A stretch of 64,000 nt of DNA, taken from JACKBK01 sp963707275. GTDB lineage: Bacteria; Chloroflexota; Anaerolineae; JAAEKA01. Position numbers and translations under genes: made by a program. Shown in pieces: positions 25,898-34,477 of this stretch. The stretch spans positions 930,001-994,000 of the forward strand of contig CAVPPH010000001.1 of the NCBI GenBank assembly GCA_963707275.1, in the 5' to 3' direction. The notes under the pieces are model-generated. The model searched no databases and was not told the origin of the DNA. It saw only the letters and a list, made by a program, of their open reading frames with translations. Position 1 is the stretch's first letter. Every line of letters begins with the position of its first letter.

Positions 25898-26715
25898 TCA
25901 GTTGATGACCACCGCGTCGAGGTCATCCTCTGGCTGCGGAAAGGCCATGTCCAGCCCCTCCAGCGTCTCAACGATGACGGTGCTGATGACCAGGTTGCGC
26001 AGCCACTTGTGGTTGGACGGGACGACGAACCAGGGGGCGTGGTCGGTGCTGGTCTTGTTCAGCACGTCCTCGTAGGCCGCCATGTAGTCGGGCCACAGGG
26101 AGCGTTCCTTGAGGTCGCCGACATTGAACTTCCAGTGTTTGCTGGGGTCGTCGAGGCGCGCCTGCAGGCGACCTTTCTGTTCGTCGAGATCGATGTGCAG
26201 GTAGAATTTCAGAATCGTGGTGCCTTCGTCGGCCAGCAGCTTCTCGAAAGCGTTGATGTGTTCGTAGCGCCGGGTCCATCGCTCCCTCGACGCCAGCTCA
26301 TGCACGCGAACGACCAGTACATCCTCGTAGTGGCTGCGGTTGAAGATCACGATCTCGCCGCTGCAAGGCGTCTGCCGGTGCACGCGCCAGAGGTAGTCGT
26401 GGCCCAACTCTACCGGTGTGGGGACCTTGAAGCCGGCGACGCGCACCCCCTGTGGATTGACGCCGGTGAAGACGTGGCGGATCGTGCCATCCTTGCCGGC
26501 GGTGTCCATGCCCTGCAGCACGATCAGCAGCTTGTGCTTTTGCTCAGCCCACATCACCTCTTGCAATGCCTCGAGGCGATTCGTCAATGTCTTGAGGGTT
26601 TCTTTGGCTTCAGATTTGCCGCCCGGAAAGGCCGACTTGTCGCTGGGGTCCCACTCGATCAGCTTGATCTCGTGTTCAGGTTGGCGCGGTACTTATCCAT
26701 CGATGTGGTGGTCAT
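25898..26715 (-). CDS. ppk2: Polyphosphate kinase 2 (one frameshift)
   Basis: Transfers phosphate between polyphosphate and nucleotides in the cytoplasm. The core has Walker A GMDTAGKDGTIRHVFTGVNP, then the lid-region FNRSHYEDVLVVRVH and HWKFNVGDLKERSLWPDYM, and ends with WFVVPSNHKWLRNLVIS. These are the standard PPK2 marks. The uninterrupted frame starts only at 26587. The true N-terminus, EIKLIEWDPSDKSAFPGG, is in frame above it and is joined by a shift near 26675 to the ATG at 26715 (MTTTSMDKYRANLN), which has AAGGAA upstream. About 272 residues, normal for the single-domain class. Subclass cannot be fixed from motifs alone. Confidence 0.9.
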
Positions 26716-27073
26716 GGAGTTTCCTTCTATGAGTTGTCTGAGTGTAGTCGCTCAGATCTCAGCGCTACGTCATTTCCGCGGAGGCGGAAGTCTGTCGCTT
26801 GTGAAGAGTGGATTCTCGCCTCAGCGGGAACGACGAGTGAGCAGTTGCGTCTGAGTTCAACTGGATGAATGCTTGCCGTCTCAAAACCGCTGACTGGCAG
26901 GCAGCCGCCGATCAGATTGCAACCTGCCGCCTGCAACCTGCAACTTGCAGACCGCAACGCTGCCACGATTATAGCACGCGGGCTACAGCCCCGTCAACGA
27001 GGCTTGGCGGTCGTCAGGCCCGGTGGTAGAATGCGGCAGAGATGCGTTGTGTGTCGTCGAAAGGAGCTGATCG
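26716..27073. repeat. Intergenic repeats and heptads between ppk2 and coaBC
   Basis: Contains a degenerate palindrome with CGTCATTTCCGCGGAGGCGGAA near 26766 and GCCTCAGCGGGAACGACG near 26818, then a heptad run TGCAACC/TGCCGCC/TGCAACC/TGCAACT at 26918-26959. The coaBC promoter follows at 27004. No gene seen. Confidence 0.65.
27004..27032 (+). promoter_or_regulatory. Promoter of coaBC
   Basis: TTGGCG, 17-base spacer, TAGAAT at 27027-27032. The GTG start at 27074 follows with AAAGGAG in the leader. Confidence 0.65.
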
Positions 27074-28327
27074 GTGGACGGAAAACAGGTGATTCGCGTG
27101 CTGCGCGGCAAGCACATACTTCTCGGTGTGACGGGCGGGATTGCCGCGTACAAGGCCGTGACGGTCGCCAGCCGTCTGACGCAGAGCGGCGCGGTCGTCG
27201 ATGTGTTGATGACCGAGGCGGCCCAGCGCTTCGTGGCCCCGCTGACCTTTTCTGCGCTCACGGGGCGCACGGTGCGCGCCGATCTGTGGTCGCTGGGCAA
27301 CGGCCAGATCATGCACGTCACCATGGCGCATGAGGCCGACCTGTTTGTGGTTGCGCCGGCCACCGCCAACACCATCGCCAAGCTGGCGCTGGGGCTGGCT
27401 GATGATCCCATCAGCGCGACCGCATTGGCCAGCAAGGCGCCGCTGCTACTGGCGCCTGCGATGGAAACCGGCATGTGGGAAAGTCCCGCCACACAGGGAC
27501 ATGTGCAGACGCTGATCGAACGTGGGGCATATGTCGTCGGACCTATGGCAGGCCGGCTGGCATCGGGTGCAGTCGGCCTCGGCCGGATGGCAGAACCACC
27601 GCAGATCATCGAGATGACGCGCAAGGTATTGGGGCGCAACGGATCGCTGGCCGGCGTTCACGTCGTCATCACCGCTGGCGGTACGCAGGAGCCGCTGGAT
27701 CCCGTGCGCTTCCTGACCAATCGCTCGTCGGGCAAGATGGGGATGGCGCTGGCCGCGTCGGCGCGCGATTTCGGCGCACGGGTGACGGTCATCCACTCAC
27801 CGCTGCAAGTGCCGGTTCCCTTCGGCGTCGAGAGCATCCCCGTGCGCACCGCTGTCGAGATGCGCGACGCCACGTTCGAGGTGTTGCCGGCTACCGACGT
27901 GTTGATCGGTGCGGCGGCGGTGGCCGATTTCATGCCCGGTGAGGTTGCCGAGCAGAAGATCAAGAAGAAGCACGGCAGCCTGCCGATCGAGTTAGTGCGC
28001 AACCCCGACATTCTGGGCGAGGTCGGCGCGCAGCGCCGGGGCTCTGGTTATCCAAAAGTCATGGTTGGCTTTGCAGCTGAGACCGAGGATCTGCTGGCCA
28101 ATGCCAAAGCCAAGCTGGAAAGCAAGAAGCTCGACCTGATCCTGGTCAACGATGTGTCCGCGCCCCACAGTGGCTTCGGCACGGACACCAACCAGGTTAC
28201 ATTGCTGGACCGCTGGGGCGACGTCCGCCCCTGGCCACTCCTGACCAAGGACGAGGTGGCCGACCGGCTGATGGTCTGGGTCGCCCGCAAGGTACACGGC
28301 AAGGGGCTGGCGGATCTCGGCGATTAG
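27074..28327 (+). CDS. coaBC: CoaBC phosphopantothenoylcysteine synthetase/decarboxylase
   Basis: Bifunctional coenzyme A enzyme: the C-terminal CoaB half joins 4'-phosphopantothenate to cysteine using CTP, and the N-terminal CoaC half decarboxylates the product using FMN. CoaC begins LLGVTGGIAAYKAVTVASRL. It has the catalytic His region FSALTGRTV..HVTMAHEAD, PATANTIAKLALGLADD, and the PAMETGMWESPATQ loop in place of the common PAMN-x-x-MW. CoaB begins VVITAGGTQEPLDPVRFLTN, with RSSGKMGMALAASARDFGA, AAVADFMP, KIKK and NDVS. At 417 residues it is of normal length. It is intact and overlaps the stop of the convergent phosphorylase gene by four bases. Confidence 0.95.
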   Translation: MDGKQVIRVLRGKHILLGVTGGIAAYKAVTVASRLTQSGAVVDVLMTEAAQRFVAPLTFSALTGRTVRADLWSLGNGQIMHVTMAHEADLFVVAPATANTIAKLALGLADDPISATALASKAPLLLAPAMETGMWESPATQGHVQTLIERGAYVVGPMAGRLASGAVGLGRMAEPPQIIEMTRKVLGRNGSLAGVHVVITAGGTQEPLDPVRFLTNRSSGKMGMALAASARDFGARVTVIHSPLQVPVPFGVESIPVRTAVEMRDATFEVLPATDVLIGAAAVADFMPGEVAEQKIKKKHGSLPIELVRNPDILGEVGAQRRGSGYPKVMVGFAAETEDLLANAKAKLESKKLDLILVNDVSAPHSGFGTDTNQVTLLDRWGDVRPWPLLTKDEVADRLMVWVARKVHGKGLADLGD

Positions 28328-29637
28328 CGCACGATGTCGAGAATCAGCGGCGGCGCTTCAACCGGCTCCGCGCTGACGCGGATCGCGCCGCGGATCATGG
28401 CCGTTGCTTCGGCCAACCGCTCCTCGTCGTTGGCGTGGATCCAGCAGAGTGGCTGTCCTGCCTCCACCTGGTCACCGATTTTTGCTGCCAGCACGATGCC
28501 GACCGCCGGGTCGATGGCGTCGTCCTTCTTCTGGCGCCCACCGCCCAGCACTACGGCGGCCGAGCCGATCGCGTCGGCATGCAATTCCGCCAGCCAGCCG
28601 CTTTCCTCGGCTTCCAGCGGCGTCACCAGCCGGGCTGTCGGCAAGCTGTCGGGGTTGTCGATCTGGCTAAGGTTGCCTCCCTGCGCGTGGACGAACTGGC
28701 GGAACTTGATCCACGCGTTGCCGCTTTCCAGTTGCCACATGGCTGTGCTGAAGGGGTCGCTCTCTTCATCCAGCACGCCGCCCAGTCGCAGCATCTCCGC
28801 TGCCAGCACCACCACCTGTTGTGTGAAATCGGCAGGGCCGTGGCCGCGCAATGTGGCGATGGCTTCTTTCAGCTCCAGCGCGTTGCCGACCGCGCGTCCC
28901 AGCGGCTGGTTCATATCGCTCAGCACTGCTGCCATGCCGCGGCCCGCGCCCTTGCCGATCTCTACCATCAGCCGCGCCAGATGCTGCGCTTCGTCGAGGG
29001 TGCCCATGAACGCGCCGCGCCCGACTTTGACGTCCAGCACGATGGCGTCTGCGCCCGTCGCCAGCTTTTTTGACATGATCGAGGCGGCAATCAGCGGCAA
29101 CGAGGGTACCGTGGCCGTTACGTCGCGCAGCGCGTACAGCTTACCGTCGGCCGGCGCCAGATCAGCCGTCTGTCCGCCCAGCACGAGGCCGATTTCGCTC
29201 AACTGGCGCACGAACTGTTCGGTGCTGACGTCTACGCTGAAGCCGCTGATGCACTCCAGCTTGTCAATGGTGCCGCCGGAAAAGCCCAGCCCGCGGCCGC
29301 TCAATTTGCCGACCGGCAGGCCCAGGCTGGCGATCAGCGGCGTCAGCACCAGCGAGGTCTTGTCGCCCACGCCGCCGGTTGAGTGCTTGTCCACCACCAC
29401 TGTGCCGGCGGGCAGATCTTTGTGCGGGTCGAGCTGCTGGCCCGAAGCGGCCATCGCCAGCGTCAGCGCGGTCGCTTCGGCGTCGGTCATTCCCTGAAAG
29501 TAGACGGCCATCGCCCAGGCCGCGGCCTGGTAGTCGGGAATGCTGCCGTCGGTGTAGCCGTGGATGAAGAACCCGATCTCCTCGTTGGTCAACTCACCGC
29601 CGTCACGTTTCTTGCAAATGATATCTACAGCGCGCAT
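28324..29637 (-). CDS. pdp: Pyrimidine-nucleoside phosphorylase
   Basis: Cleaves uridine or thymidine with phosphate to the base and (deoxy)ribose 1-phosphate in pyrimidine salvage. Family marks are MRAVDIICKKRDGGELTNEE, the phosphate site DKHSTGGVGDKTSLVL, the signature SGRGLGFSGGTIDKLE, SIMSKKLATGADAIVLDVKV, and the C-terminal lid domain with GGGRQKKDDAIDPAVGIVL. At 437 residues and with no N- or C-terminal fusion it fits the Pdp/DeoA class. Lys and Met in SIMSKKLATGAD match both; I prefer the broader name. AGGAGGTCC precedes the ATG. Intact. Confidence 0.93.
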   Translation of the reverse strand: MRAVDIICKKRDGGELTNEEIGFFIHGYTDGSIPDYQAAAWAMAVYFQGMTDAEATALTLAMAASGQQLDPHKDLPAGTVVVDKHSTGGVGDKTSLVLTPLIASLGLPVGKLSGRGLGFSGGTIDKLECISGFSVDVSTEQFVRQLSEIGLVLGGQTADLAPADGKLYALRDVTATVPSLPLIAASIMSKKLATGADAIVLDVKVGRGAFMGTLDEAQHLARLMVEIGKGAGRGMAAVLSDMNQPLGRAVGNALELKEAIATLRGHGPADFTQQVVVLAAEMLRLGGVLDEESDPFSTAMWQLESGNAWIKFRQFVHAQGGNLSQIDNPDSLPTARLVTPLEAEESGWLAELHADAIGSAAVVLGGGRQKKDDAIDPAVGIVLAAKIGDQVEAGQPLCWIHANDEERLAEATAMIRGAIRVSAEPVEAPPLILDIVR

Positions 29638-29782
29638 AGGACCTCCTTGTCCGGTGCGAAATATGGCGTGTGTGTGATAGCCATCATTTTACCACGCCGC
29701 CGCGAAACGTCCCAAGCGCCGGGGACTTTCCACGATTCTTGAGTGCTAGCTTTGAGCCTCCGTCGGGCGTCTTCAATCCCAA

Positions 29783-29811
29783 TTGACCCGCCCTTGCCCC
29801 GGTGTTATAAT
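29783..29811 (+). promoter_or_regulatory. Promoter of the glycan operon, leaderless
   Basis: TTGACC, exact 17-base spacer, TATAAT at 29806-29811. The ATG at 29818 is six bases after the -10 box, so translation probably begins at the 5' end of the mRNA. Confidence 0.8.
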
Positions 29812-29817
29812 TCGGCC

Positions 29818-30957
29818 ATGCTCATCGGCATTGACGCCAGCCGTGCCCTGCGCGCCCGGCGCACCGGCACAGAGAACTACTCCCTGCAGCTCATTCGCCA
29901 CCTTTTGCGTCAGAACAGCGGCCACGCCTTCCGGCTCTACTGTCACCAGCCGCCGCCGCCAGACCTGTTCGCGCGCAGTGGGACGGCGCACATGGCCGCG
30001 CCTGAGCTGCGGGTGATTCCGTGGCCGCGTCTCTGGACGCACGCCCGCCTCAGCGTCGAAATGCTCGCGGCGCCGCCAGACGTTCTGTTCGTCCCCTCCC
30101 ACGTCCTGCCCGTCGCACATCCGCGCCGCAGCGTCGTGACGATCCACGACCTGGGTTACCACTGGTTTCCCGAAGCTCACGCCCCGGCCAATCGCCGCCA
30201 GCTTGACCTCAGCACCCGCTTCAACGCCGCGACCGCGGCACACATCCTGGCCAACTCGCAGGCAACCCGGAACGACCTCTGTCGCGTCTACGGAACCGAT
30301 CCCGACAAGGTTACCGTCGTGCACCTTGGGCGGGACGAGGACTTGCAGCCGGTGCGCGATCCGCAGCGGCTGCGCGACGTGCGAACCAAGCTGGGCATCG
30401 ATCGCGACGGGCGGGCACGCCCCTATCTGCTCTACGTCGGTACGCTGCAGCCGCGCAAGAACCTCGTGCGCTTGATCGACGCTTTTGCTACAGTCCTCGA
30501 CCTGGTTCCTGACCTGGTGTTGGTGCTGGCTGGACAGCGTGGCTGGCTGGCGGAGCCGATCTATCAACGCGTCGAGGCGCTGGGGCTGGCCGGTCGGGTG
30601 CTTTTCCCCGGCTTCGTGGCGGACGACGATCTGCCGGCGTTACTGAGTGGCGCGCTGGCCTTTGTGTTTCCATCGCTCTACGAGGGCTTTGGCATCCCCG
30701 TGCTGGAGGCGCAGGCCTGTGGCACGCCGGTGCTGGCTTCCAATACGTCATCGCTGCCAGAGGTGGCCGGCGACGGCGCACTGCTGGTGGATCCGCTGGA
30801 CACCGCGTCTATTGCGGACGGGCTGCGGCGTCTGCTGACCGAGCCGGAGCTGCGCGGGCGGCTGCGTGAAGCCGGTTACGCCAACGTGACGCGCTTCTCG
30901 TGGGATCGCTGCGCGGTTGAGACGCTGGCGGTGCTGGAACGGGTGGGCGCGTCATGA
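29818..30957 (+). CDS. GT4 family glycosyltransferase
   Basis: Retaining GT-B glycosyltransferase of 379 residues. The N-terminal Rossmann half starts MLIGIDASRALRARRTGTEN and includes TIHDLGYHWFPEAHAPANRR and VAHPRRSV. The nucleotide-sugar half has YLLYVGTLQPRKNLVRLIDA, LVLAGQRGWL, and the GT4 E-x7-E motif FPSLYEGFGIPVLEAQACGT. It is the first gene of a five-gene run with overlapping stops and starts. Donor and acceptor are unknown; the neighbours suggest a surface polysaccharide. The longer frame from 29743 is rejected because the promoter lies inside it. Confidence 0.92.
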   Translation: MLIGIDASRALRARRTGTENYSLQLIRHLLRQNSGHAFRLYCHQPPPPDLFARSGTAHMAAPELRVIPWPRLWTHARLSVEMLAAPPDVLFVPSHVLPVAHPRRSVVTIHDLGYHWFPEAHAPANRRQLDLSTRFNAATAAHILANSQATRNDLCRVYGTDPDKVTVVHLGRDEDLQPVRDPQRLRDVRTKLGIDRDGRARPYLLYVGTLQPRKNLVRLIDAFATVLDLVPDLVLVLAGQRGWLAEPIYQRVEALGLAGRVLFPGFVADDDLPALLSGALAFVFPSLYEGFGIPVLEAQACGTPVLASNTSSLPEVAGDGALLVDPLDTASIADGLRRLLTEPELRGRLREAGYANVTRFSWDRCAVETLAVLERVGAS

Positions 30958-32012
30958 ACCTGCAACGCATGCTGGTCGTCAAGCTTGCCGACATCGGCGA
31001 CGTGTTGACGGCCACGCCGGCCATCCGCGCGCTGTGCCAAACCTTTCCTGACGCGCACATCGATGTGCTGACGACGCCCGCCGCTGCTGCTGCGATCTCA
31101 AAGGAGCTGCGGGTCGGCGTCTTGACGTCGCCGCGAAATCTGGTTACCGAGCCGGGAGACGTGCACGCGGCGGCCAACCTGCTGGTCGAACTGCGCTGCG
31201 CGCGCTACGATGCGGTGATCTTCCTGCACCACCTGACGTTGCGCAGCGGTGTCGCCAAGTATCGTCTGCTGGCGGCTGCCACAGGCGCACCAGTGTTGGC
31301 CGGGCTGGACAACGGCAACGGCGGGTGGCTGACCCACGCGGCGCCCGATGAAGGTTTTGGCGCGTGTCACGAAGTGGAGTACTGGCTGCAGGTCGTGGGT
31401 TTACTGGGCGCAGGTACACAGGATGTCCGGCTGGTCGCGCCGTACGACGTATACGACTCGCAGCGGGCCGATATGTTGCTGGCTGGCCTCGGACCGCGTC
31501 CGTGGATTGCGATCCATCCAGGGTCTGGCGGCTACTCCATGGCGCGACGCTGGGAGCCCGACCGCTGGGCTGAGCTGGCCGATGCGCTGGCCGCCCGCTC
31601 CGGCGCTCAGATTCTGCTGGTCGGGTCGCCAGCCGACGGCGCGGATCTGGTCGAGGACGCCATGGCCGGCTCGTGCCGCAACCTGACCGGGTTGACCACC
31701 GTGGCCGAGCTGGCCGCGCTGCTGGCTCGCTGTAATCTGTTCATCGGCGCAGATTCGGGCGTCATGCACCTGGCGGCTGCGGCCGGTACACCGTTAGTCG
31801 CGCTCTTCGGTCCCAGCAACCATCTTGCCTGGGGGCCGTGGACGCCGGATGGTGTGAGTCGTGTTGTGCGGCTTGATCTGCCTTGTTCGCCGTGTAGCTA
31901 CGTCGGTCACAGCGTCGGCCAGCGCGACGGCTGCTGGCATCGCTCGTGTATGGCGGAGCTTGATGTGCAGCGCGTGCTGGCCGCTGTGGCCGCAGCGGGA
32001 GTGCTGGAATGA
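30954..32012 (+). CDS. GT9 family glycosyltransferase (heptosyltransferase-like)
   Basis: GT-B enzyme of 352 residues in family 9, whose best known members add ADP-heptose to lipopolysaccharide core. Marks are the N-terminal MLVVKLADIGDVLTATPAIR, with D13 near the catalytic position, then WIAIHPGSGGYSMARRWEPD, the substrate-binding line NLTGLTTVAELAALLARCNL, and IGADSGVMHLAAAAGTPLVA. The last part SPCSYVGHSVGQRDGCWHRS carries several Cys, as in many GT9 enzymes. It overlaps the previous stop by four bases (ATGA). Co-occurrence with heptose kinase and adenylyltransferase genes downstream supports an ADP-heptose donor. Confidence 0.9.
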   Translation: MNLQRMLVVKLADIGDVLTATPAIRALCQTFPDAHIDVLTTPAAAAAISKELRVGVLTSPRNLVTEPGDVHAAANLLVELRCARYDAVIFLHHLTLRSGVAKYRLLAAATGAPVLAGLDNGNGGWLTHAAPDEGFGACHEVEYWLQVVGLLGAGTQDVRLVAPYDVYDSQRADMLLAGLGPRPWIAIHPGSGGYSMARRWEPDRWAELADALAARSGAQILLVGSPADGADLVEDAMAGSCRNLTGLTTVAELAALLARCNLFIGADSGVMHLAAAAGTPLVALFGPSNHLAWGPWTPDGVSRVVRLDLPCSPCSYVGHSVGQRDGCWHRSCMAELDVQRVLAAVAAAGVLE

Positions 32013-32764
32013 GCGCAAGCGTTGACATTCTTGGTGTGCGCGTCGATCCGGTCACCTACGATCAGGTGCTCGACATAATGACGCGCTGGATCGAAACGGG
32101 AGACCCGCACCAGATCGCTACCGTTAACCCGGAGTTTGTCATGGCGGCGCAAAGCGATGCCGAGTTTCGCCAGACGCTGAACCGCGCCGACCTGTGCGTG
32201 GCTGACGGAGCAGGGCTGCTGTGGGCGGCGCGCATTCTGGCGCGGTCACTGCCGGAGCGGGTGACCGGGTCGGATCTGGTGCCGCGGGTGGCGCGTGAGG
32301 CAGCCGCGCGTGGCTGGCGGGTGTATCTGCTGGGCGCAGCGCCGGGCGTCGCCGATGCAACCGCCCGCATTCTGGAACATCAGAACCCCGGTCTTCGTGT
32401 AGCCGGTTCATTTGGCGGATCGCCTTCGGGGGCGGATGCGCCTGCGATCGTGGCCTGGGTGCGCCATGCCCGCCCGGACGTGCTTTTTGTCGCTTACGGC
32501 GCGCCGGCGCAGGATCTGTGGATCGCCAGGCACGGCGCGTCGCTGGGCGTGCCGGTGATGATGGGTGTCGGCGGGGCGTTCGACCACATCGCCGGGGTGC
32601 AGCGGCGCGCGCCCGGCTGGATCCAGCGGGTGCAGCTTGAGTGGCTCTACCGGCTTGTGACGCAGCCGTGGCGCTGGCGCAGGCAGTTGGCGCTGCCGAA
32701 GTTCGTGCTGGCGGTTCTGGTGATGCGTGTGCTCAAACAGCAAGGAATGGCAGGCAATGGATAA
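32009..32764 (+). CDS. WecG/TagA/CpsF family glycosyltransferase
   Basis: Inverting GT26 transferase of 251 residues; relatives move ManNAc(A) or glucose to lipid-linked sugars at the inner face of the membrane. The N-terminus is VDILGVRVDPVTYDQVLDIM. The family core is TVNPEFVMAAQSDAEFRQTL, NRADLCVADGAGLLWAARIL with the catalytic Asp, LGAAPGVADATARIL, YGAPAQDLWIARHG and GVGGAFDHIAGVQRRAPGWI. The C-terminus is an amphipathic helix rich in Arg, Leu and Trp that may dock on the membrane. It overlaps both neighbours, so translation is coupled. Confidence 0.92.
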   Translation: MSASVDILGVRVDPVTYDQVLDIMTRWIETGDPHQIATVNPEFVMAAQSDAEFRQTLNRADLCVADGAGLLWAARILARSLPERVTGSDLVPRVAREAAARGWRVYLLGAAPGVADATARILEHQNPGLRVAGSFGGSPSGADAPAIVAWVRHARPDVLFVAYGAPAQDLWIARHGASLGVPVMMGVGGAFDHIAGVQRRAPGWIQRVQLEWLYRLVTQPWRWRRQLALPKFVLAVLVMRVLKQQGMAGNG

Positions 32765-33764
32765 TCGAAATGCATTCGACCTCGTTCACAAGTTCTTTGG
32801 CCGACGGGTGCTGGTGGTCGGCGATATGTTTCTTGACCGCTACCTGCAAGGTCGCGCCACCCGGCTGAGTCGGGAAGCACCCGTGCCGGTGCTGGAGCAG
32901 ACGGCCAGCTTCGCAGTCGCAGGCGGCGCGTGCAATCCGGCCAGAAACGTCGTCGCACTGGGAGGCCGGGCGGTGATGCTCGGCGTTGTCGGCGATGATC
33001 CTGCTGCCCAGGAACTGCTGCAACTGATGACCGCCGTGGGCGTCGATACGTCTGCTGTGGTGGTCGATGCCACGCGGCCAACGATCACTAAGACGCGCCT
33101 GGTGGCGGAGAGCACGCTGCGTGTTCCGCAGCATCTTGCGCGCATCGACAATCTCGACCGGCGGCCGCTGGATCGCCACGTCGAGCAGGCGCTGCTGGAA
33201 CGGCTCGAGCAGGCAGCCGCGGGCTGCGATGCGATCCTGGTGTCCCACTATGCCGCGGGCGTCGCCACCGCGGCCGTGGCTGACCGCGTGCGCCAACTGG
33301 CTCGCCAGCACGGCGCGGCTGCCACCGTCGACGCGCAGGCCGATCTGGGGCGCTTCGCAGGTTTCGATCTGATCAAATGCAACCGGGCTGAAGCGGAGGG
33401 CGAACTGGGGCAGACTCTGTCCAGCGATGCCGACTTCGAGCGCGCCTTGGTGCGACTGATGCCGCGATTGGGCGTTGACAGCCTGGTAATCACCCGCGGC
33501 GCCGATGGCATCTCGGCGCTCCAGCGTGGGCTGTCGGTCATCCAAAGTCCCGCGCTGCGAACCAGTGAAGTCTATGACGTAGTGGGAGCCGGCGACACGG
33601 TGATCGCCGTGCTGACGCTGGCTCTGGCGGCCCGCCTGCCGCTGTCCACCGGCGTATACCTGGCCAATTCTGCCGCCGGGCTGGTCGTGCGCAAGCTGGG
33701 CAACGTTGTGGTGACCGGGCCTGAACTGGTGGCCGTGGTAAATGGAGCTGGTGATGACCGCTGA
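32757..33764 (+). CDS. rfaE1: D-glycero-beta-D-manno-heptose-7-phosphate kinase (HldE domain I type)
   Basis: PfkB-family sugar kinase of 335 residues that makes heptose 1,7-bisphosphate in the ADP-L,D-heptose pathway. Marks are VLVVGDMFLDRYLQGRATRL, the sugar-binding SREAPVPVLEQ, AGGACNPARNVVALGG, KTRLVAESTLRVPQHLARID, VSHYAAGV, KCNRAEAE, and the anion hole with catalytic Asp in DVVGAGDTVIAVLTLALAA. It is fused to nothing; the adenylyltransferase half is a separate gene directly after. The ATG at 32757 overlaps the WecG stop by eight bases. GGIG-type motifs are slightly changed (AGGAC). Confidence 0.9.
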   Translation: MDNRNAFDLVHKFFGRRVLVVGDMFLDRYLQGRATRLSREAPVPVLEQTASFAVAGGACNPARNVVALGGRAVMLGVVGDDPAAQELLQLMTAVGVDTSAVVVDATRPTITKTRLVAESTLRVPQHLARIDNLDRRPLDRHVEQALLERLEQAAAGCDAILVSHYAAGVATAAVADRVRQLARQHGAAATVDAQADLGRFAGFDLIKCNRAEAEGELGQTLSSDADFERALVRLMPRLGVDSLVITRGADGISALQRGLSVIQSPALRTSEVYDVVGAGDTVIAVLTLALAARLPLSTGVYLANSAAGLVVRKLGNVVVTGPELVAVVNGAGDDR

Positions 33765-34284
33765 TGCAGCAAGCAGGCTGGCCGGCACCGTGCTGACGTT
33801 GCAGGAGGCTGCGGCGCAGGCTGCCGCTCTCCGTGCCCGCGGGCAGATCGTGGTGTTCACCAACGGTTGCTTCGACCTGCTGCATCGCGGCCACGTGGAC
33901 TATCTGCACCGGGCGCGTGGGCTGGGTGATTTCCTCTTCGTTGGGCTGAACAGCGACGAGTCGGTACGGCGGCTGAAAGGACCGGGCCGGCCGATCCTGC
34001 CAGAGACCGACCGTGCCGAGGTGCTGATCGCTCTGCGGGCCGTCGATGCCGTCGTCATTTTCGCCGACGACACTGCCGAATCGCTGGTGCAGGCGATCCG
34101 CCCTGACATCTACGTCAAAGGTGGTGACTGGCAGACTGGTTCCCGCCGCCCGCCCGAGGCGGCCGTGGTGGAAAGCTACGGTGGCCGCGTGTGGTACATT
34201 CCCTACCTGCAAGGTCGCTCCACCAGCGAGATCGTGGCGCAGATCAGGGATGCGTCTTCGTCTGGAGGGCCCGCCGGAGGCTGA
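33754..34284 (+). CDS. rfaE2: Heptose 1-phosphate adenylyltransferase (HldE domain II type)
   Basis: Nucleotidyltransferase of about 176 residues that transfers AMP from ATP to heptose 1-phosphate. Marks are VVFTNGCFDLLHRGHVDYLH, with the H-x-G-H ATP site, FLFVGLNSDESVRRLKGPGR, RAEVLIALRAVDAVVIFADD, and PDIYVKGGDWQTGSRRPPEA. It is the second half of HldE as a free protein, as in organisms with HldA and HldC. I choose ATG 33754 because GGAG lies six bases upstream inside the kinase gene; ATG 33742 is possible. No GmhA, GmhB or HldD gene is in the window. Last gene of the glycan operon. Confidence 0.9.
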   Translation: MTADAASRLAGTVLTLQEAAAQAAALRARGQIVVFTNGCFDLLHRGHVDYLHRARGLGDFLFVGLNSDESVRRLKGPGRPILPETDRAEVLIALRAVDAVVIFADDTAESLVQAIRPDIYVKGGDWQTGSRRPPEAAVVESYGGRVWYIPYLQGRSTSEIVAQIRDASSSGGPAGG

Positions 34285-34407
34285 AGTCATCCGGCTGTGA
34301 CGTGTGCGTGTCCCGGCCCTGAACGTGCTTCCACCTTGCTGCTTGTGCCCCAGCGTGGGTAACCCGATCCGTTTTACGATCGGTCGGACCTTCATGGCCA
34401 TCCACGT

Positions 34408-34437
34408 TTGGCGGGGAGGGGGCAGGTGCGCTACAAT
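34408..34437 (+). promoter_or_regulatory. Promoter of murJ
   Basis: TTGGCG, 18-base spacer, TACAAT at 34432-34437, about 40 bases before the ATG. The gap before it holds CCCGATCCGTTTTACGATCGG, which is also found inside the MITE-like element near 25728. Confidence 0.6.
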
Positions 34438-34477
34438 CTTCACAACACCCCGCGTGCATTGAGATCGTCCCGACACC

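Noticed and set aside
28334..29497. Open frame of 387 codons on the plus strand
   Set aside because: Antisense to the intact pyrimidine-nucleoside phosphorylase gene, with Ser/Pro/Ala-rich shadow composition and no ribosome site.
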